Part shown: positions 52,961-60,588 of the stretch, in pieces | How positions within the stretch are numbered: position 1 is the stretch's first letter | Layout: every line of letters begins with the position of its first letter | Assembly: GCF_030406325.1 (NCBI RefSeq) | Contig: NZ_JAUEQY010000010.1 | Coordinates: 243,382-307,381, forward strand | DNA length: 64,000 nucleotides | Direction: 5' to 3' | DNA from: Actinomadura sp. DC4 | GTDB taxonomy: Bacteria > Actinomycetota > Actinomycetes > Streptosporangiales > Streptosporangiaceae | Notes under the pieces: generated by a model | Seen by the model: only the letters and a program-made list of their open reading frames with translations | Told to the model about the DNA's origin: nothing | The model's database searches: none | Made by a program: the position numbers and the translations under genes

Positions 52961-53043
52961 ACTGGCGGAAATCCGAGCGGAGCAACGCGAACGGGAATCA
53001 GTGTGTAGAGGTCACCGTCTGCGAAGACGGGCGGAGGGGGTAG
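52948..53043 (+). pseudogene. DUF397 gene, truncated to 31 residues
   Basis: ATG 52948 overlaps the XRE gene by 13 bases and opens the usual DUF397 start (L-D-W-R-K-S, then N-G-N-Q-C-V-E-V). The frame ends at TAG 53041 after 31 residues, where normal members continue to about 60-80 residues with an R-D-S-K and a W-x-x-F region. The end has been lost or replaced. It is immediately followed by a terminator. Confidence 0.65.
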
Positions 53044-53053
53044 CCCGGAGCGA

Positions 53054-53089
53054 AAGAGCGCCCTGCCTTCCGAAGGGCAGGGCGCTCTT
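53054..53089. terminator. Terminator after the XRE/DUF397 pair
   Basis: A 14-bp stem (53054-53067 with 53076-53089) ends in TCTT on the plus strand. It also fits the 3' end of the minus-strand fragment at 53097. Confidence 0.7.
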
Positions 53090-53096
53090 CACCGCG

Positions 53097-53243
53097 TCAG
53101 GCGCCGCGGGCGCGGTCCAGCAGGCTCCGTATCCAGTCGCGCTGCGCGGACCGGGCCCGCCGGGAGAGGGCGGCGTCCGGCGCCTCCGTGTCGAAGCTGT
53201 GGAAACCGCCCGGCCACACGTGGAGTTCGGCCTCGCCGCCCGC
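53097..53243 (-). pseudogene. C-terminal remnant of an alpha/beta hydrolase (lipase/esterase, HSL type)
   Basis: Minus-strand translation of the last about 48 codons gives E-L-H-V-W-P-G-G-F-H-S-F-D and A-P-D-A-A-L-S-R-R-A-R-S, the C-terminal region of HSL-type esterases including the catalytic His. Upstream in the same frame no hydrolase sequence continues, and the NTF2-like gene begins at 53326 on the other strand. It is a decayed fragment. Confidence 0.65.
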
Positions 53244-53325
53244 CTGCCCGCTCCCGGTCGAGCGGCGGCGGGCCGGCCTGCGGTCGCGTCTCCACGGGCT
53301 CTCCTCCGTCTGGTAGGCAGTGACC

Positions 53326-53778
53326 ATGTCGAGCCACCGCGCCATCGAGCACCTCATCGTGTCGTACGCCGAACTCGTGGACGCGGGCGACTTCGCCGGG
53401 GTCGGCGCGCTTCTCGCCTCCGCCGCGTTCATCGGCTCCGGCGGGCAGGTGACCGGCGGCGACGCGATCGAGGCGATGTTCCGCGACACGCTGGTCGTGT
53501 ACGACGACGGCACACCGCGGACCAAGCACGTGACGACCAACATCGCCGTCGACGTGGACGAGGAGACCGGCACGGCGACCTCACGCGCGTACTTCACCGT
53601 GCTGCAGGCAGTGCCCGGCCTGCCGCTGCAGCCCATCGTCGCCGGCCGCTACCACGACGAGTTCTCGCGCCGCGACCGGCGATGGATCTTCACGTCCCGC
53701 CGCGTCCACGTCGACCTGACCGGCGACGTGAGCCACCACCTGCGGCCGTCGGGTTCGGCACGTCTCGACGGGCATTGA
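53326..53778 (+). CDS. NTF2-like/SnoaL-type protein
   Basis: A 150-residue nuclear-transport-factor-2 fold protein (SnoaL_4-like), with a helical start (A-I-E-H-L-I-V-S-Y-A-E-L-V-D-A-G-D-F), then K-H-V-T-T-N-I and W-I-F-T-S-R-R-V near the end. Members include polyketide cyclases, hydroxysteroid isomerase-like enzymes and dehydratases; the reaction here is not known. ATG 53326 was chosen over GTG 53320. It precedes a P450 by 55 bp and may be co-transcribed. Confidence 0.78.
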   Translation: MSSHRAIEHLIVSYAELVDAGDFAGVGALLASAAFIGSGGQVTGGDAIEAMFRDTLVVYDDGTPRTKHVTTNIAVDVDEETGTATSRAYFTVLQAVPGLPLQPIVAGRYHDEFSRRDRRWIFTSRRVHVDLTGDVSHHLRPSGSARLDGH

Positions 53779-53833
53779 CGTCGCCCGCTCCGCGTGGTGA
53801 TCTCGCGGTGGAACAGAGAGGACGTGGTGGGTG

Positions 53834-55036
53834 ATGGCGAAGCGATTTCCCTTAGACGAGCCGCACGGTCTGACGTTCGACCGCCGGCTCGACGAGATAC
53901 GGGAGGCCGAGCCGGTCTGCCAGGTCAGCCTCCCGTACGGCGAGGACGCGTGGCTGGTCACGCGCTACGAGGACGTCCGCACGGTGCTCGCCGACCCGCG
54001 GTTCAGCCGGGCCGAGACGGTCGACCGCGACGTCCCGCGCACCCACGAGCACCACGCGGCCGGCGGCATCGTCGACCTCGACCCGCCGGAGCACACCCGC
54101 GTACGCCGGGTCGTCGCGAAGGCGTTCACGGTACGCCGCGTCGAACGGCTACGGCCCAGGGCCGAGGCGACCGCCGGCGGCCTGCTCGACGCGATGATCG
54201 CGGCCGGGCCGCCCGCCGACCTGGTGAGGGACTTCGCGGTGCCGTTCCCGACCACGGTGATCTGCGAGCTGCTCGGCGTGCCGTACGAGGACCGGGGAAA
54301 GTTCGTGCGCTGGACGGACGCGTTCATGTCCACGACGGCGCTGACCCCCGAACAGCGCGACACCCGGCTCGGCGAGCTCGCGCACTACCTCGGCGAGTTG
54401 GTGGCGCAGCGCCGGCGTTCGCCGACCGACGACCTGCTCGGCGCCCTGGTGGTGGCGCACGACGAGGAGTCACGGCTTTCGGAGCAGGAGCTCATCGAGC
54501 TGGCCACGGTCCTGCTCGCCGCGGGACATGAGTCGACGTCCTCGCAGATCGGCAACTTCGTGTACACCCTGCTGGCCCACCCCGACCAGCTCGCCCTCGT
54601 GCGCGACGACCCGTCCCTGCTCTCCGGCGCCGTCGAGGAGCTGCTGCGCTACATCCCGCTGATGACGACCGAGACCGAACTGCCGAGGTACGCCACCGTG
54701 GACGTGCCGCTGGAGGGCGGTACGGTCCCCGCCGGCCGCGCGGTCCTGCCCCTGTACTCCGTGGCCAACCGCGACCCCCGTGCCTTCCCCGACCCGGCCC
54801 GGCTGGACGTCAGGCGCGAGATGGCCCAGGCGCAGCTCGGCCTCGGCCACGGCGCGCACCACTGCGTCGGCGCACAGCTCGCCCGGATGGAGCTGCAGGT
54901 CGCGCTGGGTTCGCTGCTGGCGCGGCTGCCCGGCCTGCGGCTCGCGGTGCCCGAGGAGGAGCTTCGGTGGAAGCACGGTATGGCCACCCGTGGGCTGCTG
55001 GGGTTGCCGGTGACGTGGGACGCGCCGTCATCATGA
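53834..55036 (+). CDS. Cytochrome P450 (CYP105/107-like)
   Basis: A 400-residue soluble P450 with full motifs: A-G-H-E-S-T (230-235), E-L-L-R (269-272) and the heme loop L-G-H-G-A-H-H-C with Cys344. The usual Phe of the heme loop is Leu. The pattern (H-H-A-A-G-G-I-V-D-L-D-P-P-E-H-T) is typical of CYP105/107-type secondary-metabolism P450s. ATG 53834 follows a GTG; a TTA codon occurs at 53852. It overlaps the convergent large gene by six bases. No ferredoxin is adjacent. Confidence 0.88.
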   Translation: MAKRFPLDEPHGLTFDRRLDEIREAEPVCQVSLPYGEDAWLVTRYEDVRTVLADPRFSRAETVDRDVPRTHEHHAAGGIVDLDPPEHTRVRRVVAKAFTVRRVERLRPRAEATAGGLLDAMIAAGPPADLVRDFAVPFPTTVICELLGVPYEDRGKFVRWTDAFMSTTALTPEQRDTRLGELAHYLGELVAQRRRSPTDDLLGALVVAHDEESRLSEQELIELATVLLAAGHESTSSQIGNFVYTLLAHPDQLALVRDDPSLLSGAVEELLRYIPLMTTETELPRYATVDVPLEGGTVPAGRAVLPLYSVANRDPRAFPDPARLDVRREMAQAQLGLGHGAHHCVGAQLARMELQVALGSLLARLPGLRLAVPEEELRWKHGMATRGLLGLPVTWDAPSS

Positions 55037-58000
55037 GGGAGGCGGCACGTAGCGGCACCGGTCGCCGACGCCCAGCGGCGCGCCGTGGGAACGTGGCGCG
55101 TCGTCGGCCGGCTCTGTCTCCGCCTCGTGGAGCCGCCGGAGTACGGTCCGGTCCGCCTCGGTGAGCGCGCCGTCACCCTGACCGGGCCGGTTGCGTTCGT
55201 CGAGATGGATCACCCAGCGGTCGTTCTCCCGCGCGGAGGCGAGCACGGTGAAGGCCGTCCCCGCCGCGAACAGGAGCGCTCCCGGGTCGTCGCCGCCTGA
55301 GAGCGGGGCGACCCGGCGGGCGGTACGGGACCAGATGGCGTACAGGGCGTTCCCCTCTTGCCGCGGCCGGCGGGCGGTCGCCGCGGTGAACCCGGGCTCG
55401 GCCAGCACGTCGCCGGGGGAGTGGCAGGCCGCCTCGTCGTCGGTGAGGTCCGCCGTACGGTAGGCGGGCCCACGGTAGGCGGCGAGCAGCCGCAGCCCGG
55501 AGACGCAGCAGGCCACGTCGGCACGGAGGCCCTCGGCGTCGGCACGGGGCCTCCCGGCGTCGGCAGGGAGGCCGCCGGCGTCGCCGGCGCGCAGGGCGGC
55601 GTCCAGTCCGGGCAGATCGCCACTCAGGTAGGCGCGCAGTGCGGACAGGTCGGTGGTGACGGCGTCGTCGGACTCGGAGGCCATCGCTGCCCGGAGCGCA
55701 GGCCGCTCGGTCATCACGCGGGTGACGGCCACCATGTGCCGCTCCCGCCGGGTCCCGATCCGCTCCCGATAGAGCCGCCGCTCGTCAGGGTCGGTGCGGT
55801 GCGCCCGGGGAACGAGCGGAACCACGACCACTTGCCGCACCCCGGACCCGGCACGCGCCGGTGAGGCCTGCACGGGCGGCTGCCCGGATGGCAAGGACCG
55901 CTGGGGTGATGGGGGCGGCGAGCCGACGGGCGTTGCCGCACCCGGTGGCAGCGCGGGTGCGAGGGGCGGCGGCGGAGGTACGGGGGCGGCCGCCGGAGCG
56001 GCCGACCCCGTGTCCGACTGGACCGGAGGTACGGGAGGCCCGGTCACCTGGGGTGTGGTCGGAGTGGGCGTGGCCAGAGGCGACCTGGTCGGCGGCGGTG
56101 TGGCCAGGCCGGCCGCTGTCGGCGGGGGCGTGGCGAGGCCGGGCGCGGCCGGTGGGGGCTGTGAGGGCGCCGGCGGTCGCGAAGACGGCGAGGCGACGGG
56201 ATCCGCCGGACTTGGCGCCCCCATGAGCACCGTGGGTGCGACGGGCGGTGGGAGCACCGGGTTCGAGAGCGGCGCGCCTGGGGCGGTGCCCGGCTGGACC
56301 GGAGACACGGCCGGGGAGGTCAGGGGGGACGTAGCGAGTGAGGCCGCGGCAGCGGGAGGCGTCGCCACTCGTGATGGCGAAGCCGAAGGCGGCACCACCG
56401 ATGAGGCCGGCGTGGGCGGGGCCTGGGCGACGGCGAGCCGGGGGGCGGCGGTAGGTGTCGGGAGTGGTGCGGTGTCGTCGTCTTGGCGCGGGGGTCGTTG
56501 GCCGAGGTCGGTCGGCGGCGCGGGAGTGGGCGGGGCCTGGGTGGTGGTGAGCCGGGGGCCGGCCGTCGGTGTCGGGAACGGGGAGGTGTCGTCGGATCGG
56601 CGCGGGGGTCGTCGGCCGGGGTCGGACGGCGGGGCGGGAGTGGGCAGGGCCGGTGGGGAGAGGTGCGTGGCCGGGGCGGTGGAGAAGCGGGGGCCGGCGG
56701 TCGGCTTCGGGAGGGGCGGGACGTCGCCGGGTCGGCGTGGCGGTCGTCGGCCGGGGCCGGCCGTCGGTGGCCAGACGGGCACGTCTCCGGGCTCGGGCGG
56801 GGCTGGAGGAAGGGCGTCCGGTGCCGTCTCGGGACGGCGGCCAGGGTGCCGGGACACCTCGCGCGTCGTCGCCGGCGCGGCGATCGGTGCGGGGCCGGAG
56901 GGGCGGGATTTCGCTTCTTCGGCCCGTCGCGCGGCCGGCCCGTCGCCGGGCGTGGCCGCCGAGGGCCCGGGGCTCGCTTCCGCTTCGTGTCGCGGCGGCG
57001 GCGTTCCGAGTGGCGGCGGCGCGGAGACGAGCCGCACTTGGGCCTCGCGCGGGAGCGCCGCCGGGGCGGCGGAAAAGCCTGCGGCGGTGTCAGGCGCCGC
57101 CGCGGCGACGGAGCCCGGCACGGTCGGGGCGGTGTCGGGCGGCGACATCGTCGCCGTGGTGACGAAAGACCCTGGGGCGACGCCGGACTGAGCGGACATC
57201 GCCGGAATGACGGGGTACTTCGGGGCGGTCTCGGGCGGCGGCACCGTGGCCGGGGCGGCCAAAGAACCGGGGTCGGTCACCCTTGCGGGGGCTGTGGAGG
57301 AGCCCAGGGCGGTACGTGCCGTATCGGGCCGGGTGACGGTCATCAAGGCGGCGACGGAGTCCGGAGCGGTGCCCGGCACGATCGCCGCCGCCGGGGCACG
57401 GTGGGGCGCGCCAAGCCCGGCCACCGGTGCCGGCGTCCCAGGCGGCTCGGCGATGGGCTGCGGGGTCGCGGGGGCGTTCGGCGGGAGGGCGGGTGCTTGG
57501 TGGTCCAGCAGGCGGTTCGGGGGGAACGGGGGGTGTTCCTCCGGGGCGAACTCCTGCCACGCCGGGGCCGGGATCGGGACCCTCGGCGCGGTCGGTTCCC
57601 AGGCCGCGGCCGGAATGTCGCAGGCGACGGCGATCAGCGCGCCGAAGCGGTTGGCCAGCCACTGGCCGTACGCGCGCGGGCCGCCTGCCTCGGCGTTGGC
57701 CATGACCAGGCGGAACGACGTACGTAGCTCCGGGGGAAGAAGCGCGATGACCCGCTCGACGGCGGCGCGGTCCCCAGGACGGCCGGGGTCGCCGTCCGCG
57801 AGGATCGTGGGGCGTTCCGGGGACGGGGGGACGACCGCGGCCAGGCGGGCCGTGGACGAACCCGTCGGCCGGGGCAGCCGCACGCCGGACGGCGTCTCCC
57901 TTAAGTCTCGCGAGCCCGCCAGCACCTCGCGCAGTGCCGGGCGCCAGAACGGGACCGGGTGCAGAGCGCCCAGGCTCTCGGTACGGCCGTCCGCCGTCGT

Positions 58001-58858
58001 CCTCACCCAGTGGCCCAGGCTCTCCGGGCCCGTCGCGATCAGGGCGCCGGCCCGCGTCCGGACGAGTTCGGTGTCCGGGGCGAGCAGCTCGGCGCCGTAC
58101 CTCCGCGCCAGGTCCCGTACGCCCGGGCTTCTCGCCAGGTCCGGGCAGACGATCCGGATCCGGCGCATCCCGGGTAGCGCCGCCAGCAGGCTCTCCACGG
58201 CGTTGAGGACCGACGGTGGACCGCTCGCCGCCACGGTGAGCCGCGCGGGGTCCGGCTGGATCTCGGCGGCGTACCGAAGGAACGCCACGTCGGTGAGACC
58301 ATCCGGAACCAGGGCCAGACCCGCGGCGATCCGGCACGGCACCAGGCCGGCGAGCCGGGAAGGCACGGCGGACCCGACGAGGAGAGCCTCCCACTCCGGC
58401 AGCGGGTACACCGCGCCGAACGGCTCCGGACGCCGCCCCGGAACGAAACGGAACCACTGCCAGAACTCGGTCGGCCGCGCCGCGTCGAACCCCCACGTGT
58501 GCAGGTGCGTACGGCCGATCCGCAGCGCGCCCGAAGTGGCCACCACGTCCAGCCCGTGCCGGTCGGCGAAACGCTGGGCCGCCTGCGGGGACAGGCCGGG
58601 AAAGAGGAGGCGTACGCGGCGCGGGGCGCCCTCGTCGATCAGGGATCGTACGGCCGCGTCCGCCGCTCGCAGGGCGGGTTCGCCGCGTCCGTCGACGACC
58701 AGGATGGGCCGGGCGGGCTCGGGGACCGGCCACCGCAGCTCGGCGGCGCGTGCGGGTGCGGGCTCCGGCTCCTCGAAGACCCAGACACCGGCGGGGACAC
58801 GCCGCGCGGCCCAGCCGGCCGGTAGCGCGGGGGCGAAAGGTGCCGGAGAGCCGGTCAT
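55031..58858 (-). CDS. Large Pro/Ala-rich protein with ADP-ribosyltransferase-like C-terminus
   Basis: A 1275-residue protein with three parts. A structured N-terminal region (about 1-450) contains two similar halves, each with an L-G-x-L/V-x-P-x-P-x-W-like segment (A-V-Y-P-L-P-E-W and A-L-H-P-V-P-F-W), of unknown function. A disordered Pro/Ala/Thr-rich linker (about 450-1010) follows, including 38-residue tandem repeats. The C-terminal domain (about 1020-1275) recalls ADP-ribosyltransferase-type folds in A-Y-R-G-P-A-Y, P-G-F-T-A-A-T-A and L-L-F-A-A-G-T-A-F-T-V-L, although a clear catalytic Glu is not seen. The ATG overlaps the stop of a 38-codon ORF. It lies beside type VII secretion genes and may be a secreted or surface effector; no signal peptide is visible. 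Confidence 0.72.
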   Translation of the reverse strand: MTGSPAPFAPALPAGWAARRVPAGVWVFEEPEPAPARAAELRWPVPEPARPILVVDGRGEPALRAADAAVRSLIDEGAPRRVRLLFPGLSPQAAQRFADRHGLDVVATSGALRIGRTHLHTWGFDAARPTEFWQWFRFVPGRRPEPFGAVYPLPEWEALLVGSAVPSRLAGLVPCRIAAGLALVPDGLTDVAFLRYAAEIQPDPARLTVAASGPPSVLNAVESLLAALPGMRRIRIVCPDLARSPGVRDLARRYGAELLAPDTELVRTRAGALIATGPESLGHWVRTTADGRTESLGALHPVPFWRPALREVLAGSRDLRETPSGVRLPRPTGSSTARLAAVVPPSPERPTILADGDPGRPGDRAAVERVIALLPPELRTSFRLVMANAEAGGPRAYGQWLANRFGALIAVACDIPAAAWEPTAPRVPIPAPAWQEFAPEEHPPFPPNRLLDHQAPALPPNAPATPQPIAEPPGTPAPVAGLGAPHRAPAAAIVPGTAPDSVAALMTVTRPDTARTALGSSTAPARVTDPGSLAAPATVPPPETAPKYPVIPAMSAQSGVAPGSFVTTATMSPPDTAPTVPGSVAAAAPDTAAGFSAAPAALPREAQVRLVSAPPPLGTPPPRHEAEASPGPSAATPGDGPAARRAEEAKSRPSGPAPIAAPATTREVSRHPGRRPETAPDALPPAPPEPGDVPVWPPTAGPGRRPPRRPGDVPPLPKPTAGPRFSTAPATHLSPPALPTPAPPSDPGRRPPRRSDDTSPFPTPTAGPRLTTTQAPPTPAPPTDLGQRPPRQDDDTAPLPTPTAAPRLAVAQAPPTPASSVVPPSASPSRVATPPAAAASLATSPLTSPAVSPVQPGTAPGAPLSNPVLPPPVAPTVLMGAPSPADPVASPSSRPPAPSQPPPAAPGLATPPPTAAGLATPPPTRSPLATPTPTTPQVTGPPVPPVQSDTGSAAPAAAPVPPPPPLAPALPPGAATPVGSPPPSPQRSLPSGQPPVQASPARAGSGVRQVVVVPLVPRAHRTDPDERRLYRERIGTRRERHMVAVTRVMTERPALRAAMASESDDAVTTDLSALRAYLSGDLPGLDAALRAGDAGGLPADAGRPRADAEGLRADVACCVSGLRLLAAYRGPAYRTADLTDDEAACHSPGDVLAEPGFTAATARRPRQEGNALYAIWSRTARRVAPLSGGDDPGALLFAAGTAFTVLASARENDRWVIHLDERNRPGQGDGALTEADRTVLRRLHEAETEPADDAPRSHGAPLGVGDRCRYVPPPS
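56412..56770 (-). repeat. 114-bp (38-residue) tandem repeats inside the Pro-rich linker
   Basis: Units start at 56412, 56526 and 56640, each beginning GTGGGCGGGG or a close variant. The third is more diverged. In protein they give A-P-P-T-P-A-P-P, R-R-P-P-R and P-T-P-T-A repeats. Confidence 0.65.
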
Positions 58859-58971
58859 CTCGCACCCACCGGTTCCCCACCCCGCCGGTGGAACGGGCGC
58901 GCCACCCGGCGCGCGGTCATCACGTGGGTGGCCGCGTCGTTCAGCCGGGTGTCGTCAGGGGTTCGGTTCAT
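58855..58971 (-). CDS. Short 38-residue ORF coupled to the large gene
   Basis: ATG 58971 has GAGGAG nine bases upstream, and the stop overlaps the start of the 1275-residue gene (ATGA). It encodes a basic 38-residue peptide (M-N-R-T-P-D-D-T-R-L, later A-R-R-V-A-R-P-F-H-R-R) of no known family. It may be a real small protein or a leader that sets translation of the large gene. Confidence 0.45.
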   Translation of the reverse strand: MNRTPDDTRLNDAATHVMTARRVARPFHRRGGEPVGAR

Positions 58972-59165
58972 CGGGTTCTTCTCCTCGGAGGCGGCGCGGT
59001 TGATGTCCGGTACGCACGCCCGAGAGCGCCGGTTCAGCAGGTGCGAGGGCGACCGGGCGGTACGGGCGGTCATCTTCGGCCGGCCGGCCGCCGCTCCGGA
59101 GGCTCTACCTCGCCATCGAGGACGATCCCGGCAACGCCGGCCGGATCCGCTGACCAAAAGGGCAA

Positions 59166-59191
59166 GCCCGGCCGGACGCCGCCGGCCGGGC
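59166..59191 (-). terminator. Terminator of the sigma/anti-sigma operon
   Basis: A 10-bp GC stem (59166-59175 with 59182-59191) is followed on the minus strand by CTTGCCCTTTTGG. It lies 12 bp past the anti-sigma stop. Confidence 0.6.
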
Positions 59192-59202
59192 ATGAGGAAG
59201 GC

Positions 59203-59877
59203 TCAGAATCGCGCGGTGACCAGCGGTTCGCCGCGCAGGGTCTCCACCCGGACCGCGGCCACGTCGGCAGGCGCGACCGCCGCCGCGCCGTCCACGACCG
59301 GGGCCTTGCCCGACGCGGACGTCCGCCAGCTGCCGGCCGGCCGTACGGACCCGTCCTTCGCCACCACCGTCATGCGGCAGTCGACGCCGGCGGGGGCGCC
59401 GTTCATCCGGACCTTGACCCGCACCCAGCCGTCGGCCGGGACGAGCGAGGCCGTCATCGTCGCGCCGAGCGCCCGGTTGACGCCGGTCGCCGTACGGGAG
59501 ACGGCCGCGGTCACGGGAGCGGGAGCCGGAGCCGCAGCGGGCGCACCGCCATGCCGTCCGATCAGCACACCGCCGCCCAGCCCGGCCGCCCCCGCCACGA
59601 CGGCGACCGCCGCGGCCGCCGCGAGAAGCGCGCCCCGCCGGGACCGCCGCGCGACCCGTACGCTGCGCAGCGTACGCCGCAGGACGAGCTCGGGACCGGC
59701 GCCATCGTCGAGGAACGCCTCAGGAGGCACCTCCGCCATCCGGTCACGCGTCGCGGTCAGCTCGGCGAGTTCGTCGCGGCAGGCCGGGCAGGCGGCCACG
59801 TGTTCCTCCACCTGCGCGGCCTCGTCGTGGCCGAGCACACCCATGCTGTACGCGCCCAGGAGCAGATCGTGGTTCAT
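59203..59877 (-). CDS. Zinc-binding anti-sigma factor (zf-HC2)
   Basis: A 224-residue membrane anti-sigma factor. The N-terminal zinc motif H-V-A-A-C-P-A-C lies near residues 26-33, one TM segment spans about 83-108 (Ala/Val/Gly-rich), and the extracytoplasmic part has about 115 residues. It would hold the ECF sigma factor at the membrane. Its ATG overlaps the sigma stop by four bases (ATGA at 59874-59877). Confidence 0.88.
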   Translation of the reverse strand: MNHDLLLGAYSMGVLGHDEAAQVEEHVAACPACRDELAELTATRDRMAEVPPEAFLDDGAGPELVLRRTLRSVRVARRSRRGALLAAAAAVAVVAGAAGLGGGVLIGRHGGAPAAAPAPAPVTAAVSRTATGVNRALGATMTASLVPADGWVRVKVRMNGAPAGVDCRMTVVAKDGSVRPAGSWRTSASGKAPVVDGAAAVAPADVAAVRVETLRGEPLVTARF

Positions 59878-60416
59878 CGGCCCTCCTCCCCGGCGGTGAG
59901 CGCGGCGCGCAGGGAGCGGAGCGCGTAGTGGGTCCGCGACTTCACGGTGCCCTCCGGGATGCCGAGCATCCGCGCCACTTCGGCGACCGAACGGTTCCGG
60001 TAGTAGATCTCGACGAGCACCGTGTAGTGCTCGGTGGAAAGGGTCTTCAAGGCGTCCAGCACCACGAGCGACTCCACCACCCTGTCGGCATGGTCACCGC
60101 TGGCCGGTCCTCCTTCCGGCAGCTCCGGCACCTCGGCCGGCCGTACCGACCGGCGTCGCAGCCGGTCGTGCGCCAGGTTTCGCAGGATGGTGAGCAACCA
60201 GCCCTTGAGGGGTACGGTCGCGCCGGCCACAGTGTCGGAGTGCCGCCAGGCGCGGATCAGCGTCTCCTGAACGAGGTCCTCCGCCGCGCCGCGATCGCCG
60301 GTCAACCGAGTGGCGTACGCCAGCAGCATCTTCCCGTGCTCGGCGTACAGCCGTCGTATCAACGTCTCGTCATCGTGTCGCCCAGTCCGGTTTCTCACCC
60401 GGGCTTCCGCAATCAC
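59874..60416 (-). CDS. ECF RNA polymerase sigma factor
   Basis: A 180-residue ECF sigma factor. Region 2 (about 20-88) includes A-E-D-L-V-Q-E-T-L-I-R-A-W and W-L-L-T-I-L-R-N. Region 4 (about 118-172) includes E-I-Y-Y-R-N-R-S-V-A-E-V-A-R-M-L-G-I-P-E-G-T-V-K. GTG 60416 has GGAGG four bases upstream. It is coupled to its anti-sigma and divergent from eccE by 172 bp; that gap probably carries its autoregulated promoter. Confidence 0.9.
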   Translation of the reverse strand: MIAEARVRNRTGRHDDETLIRRLYAEHGKMLLAYATRLTGDRGAAEDLVQETLIRAWRHSDTVAGATVPLKGWLLTILRNLAHDRLRRRSVRPAEVPELPEGGPASGDHADRVVESLVVLDALKTLSTEHYTVLVEIYYRNRSVAEVARMLGIPEGTVKSRTHYALRSLRAALTAGEEGR

Positions 60417-60588
60417 CGTGCCTCCTGGACACCGTCGGTCCGGTCATGTCGCCCAGCGGTACGGGACTTCTTCACCGTCAGGTTCAGCGCGAAGGCGATT
60501 GCCGATGGCTGAACCCGTGCCGGGGCCGCGCTCGTACCTCGGAGTGGCACCGGCGCCGTGCCGGGCCCACGACCACGGAGGACCCCCG

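Noticed and set aside
59091..59153. A short plus-strand coding-like stretch (L-R-R-L-Y-L-A-I-E-D-D) between the anti-sigma and 38-codon genes
   Set aside because: Only about 20 codons, no start or ribosome site, and no family recognised; could be a remnant but cannot be supported.
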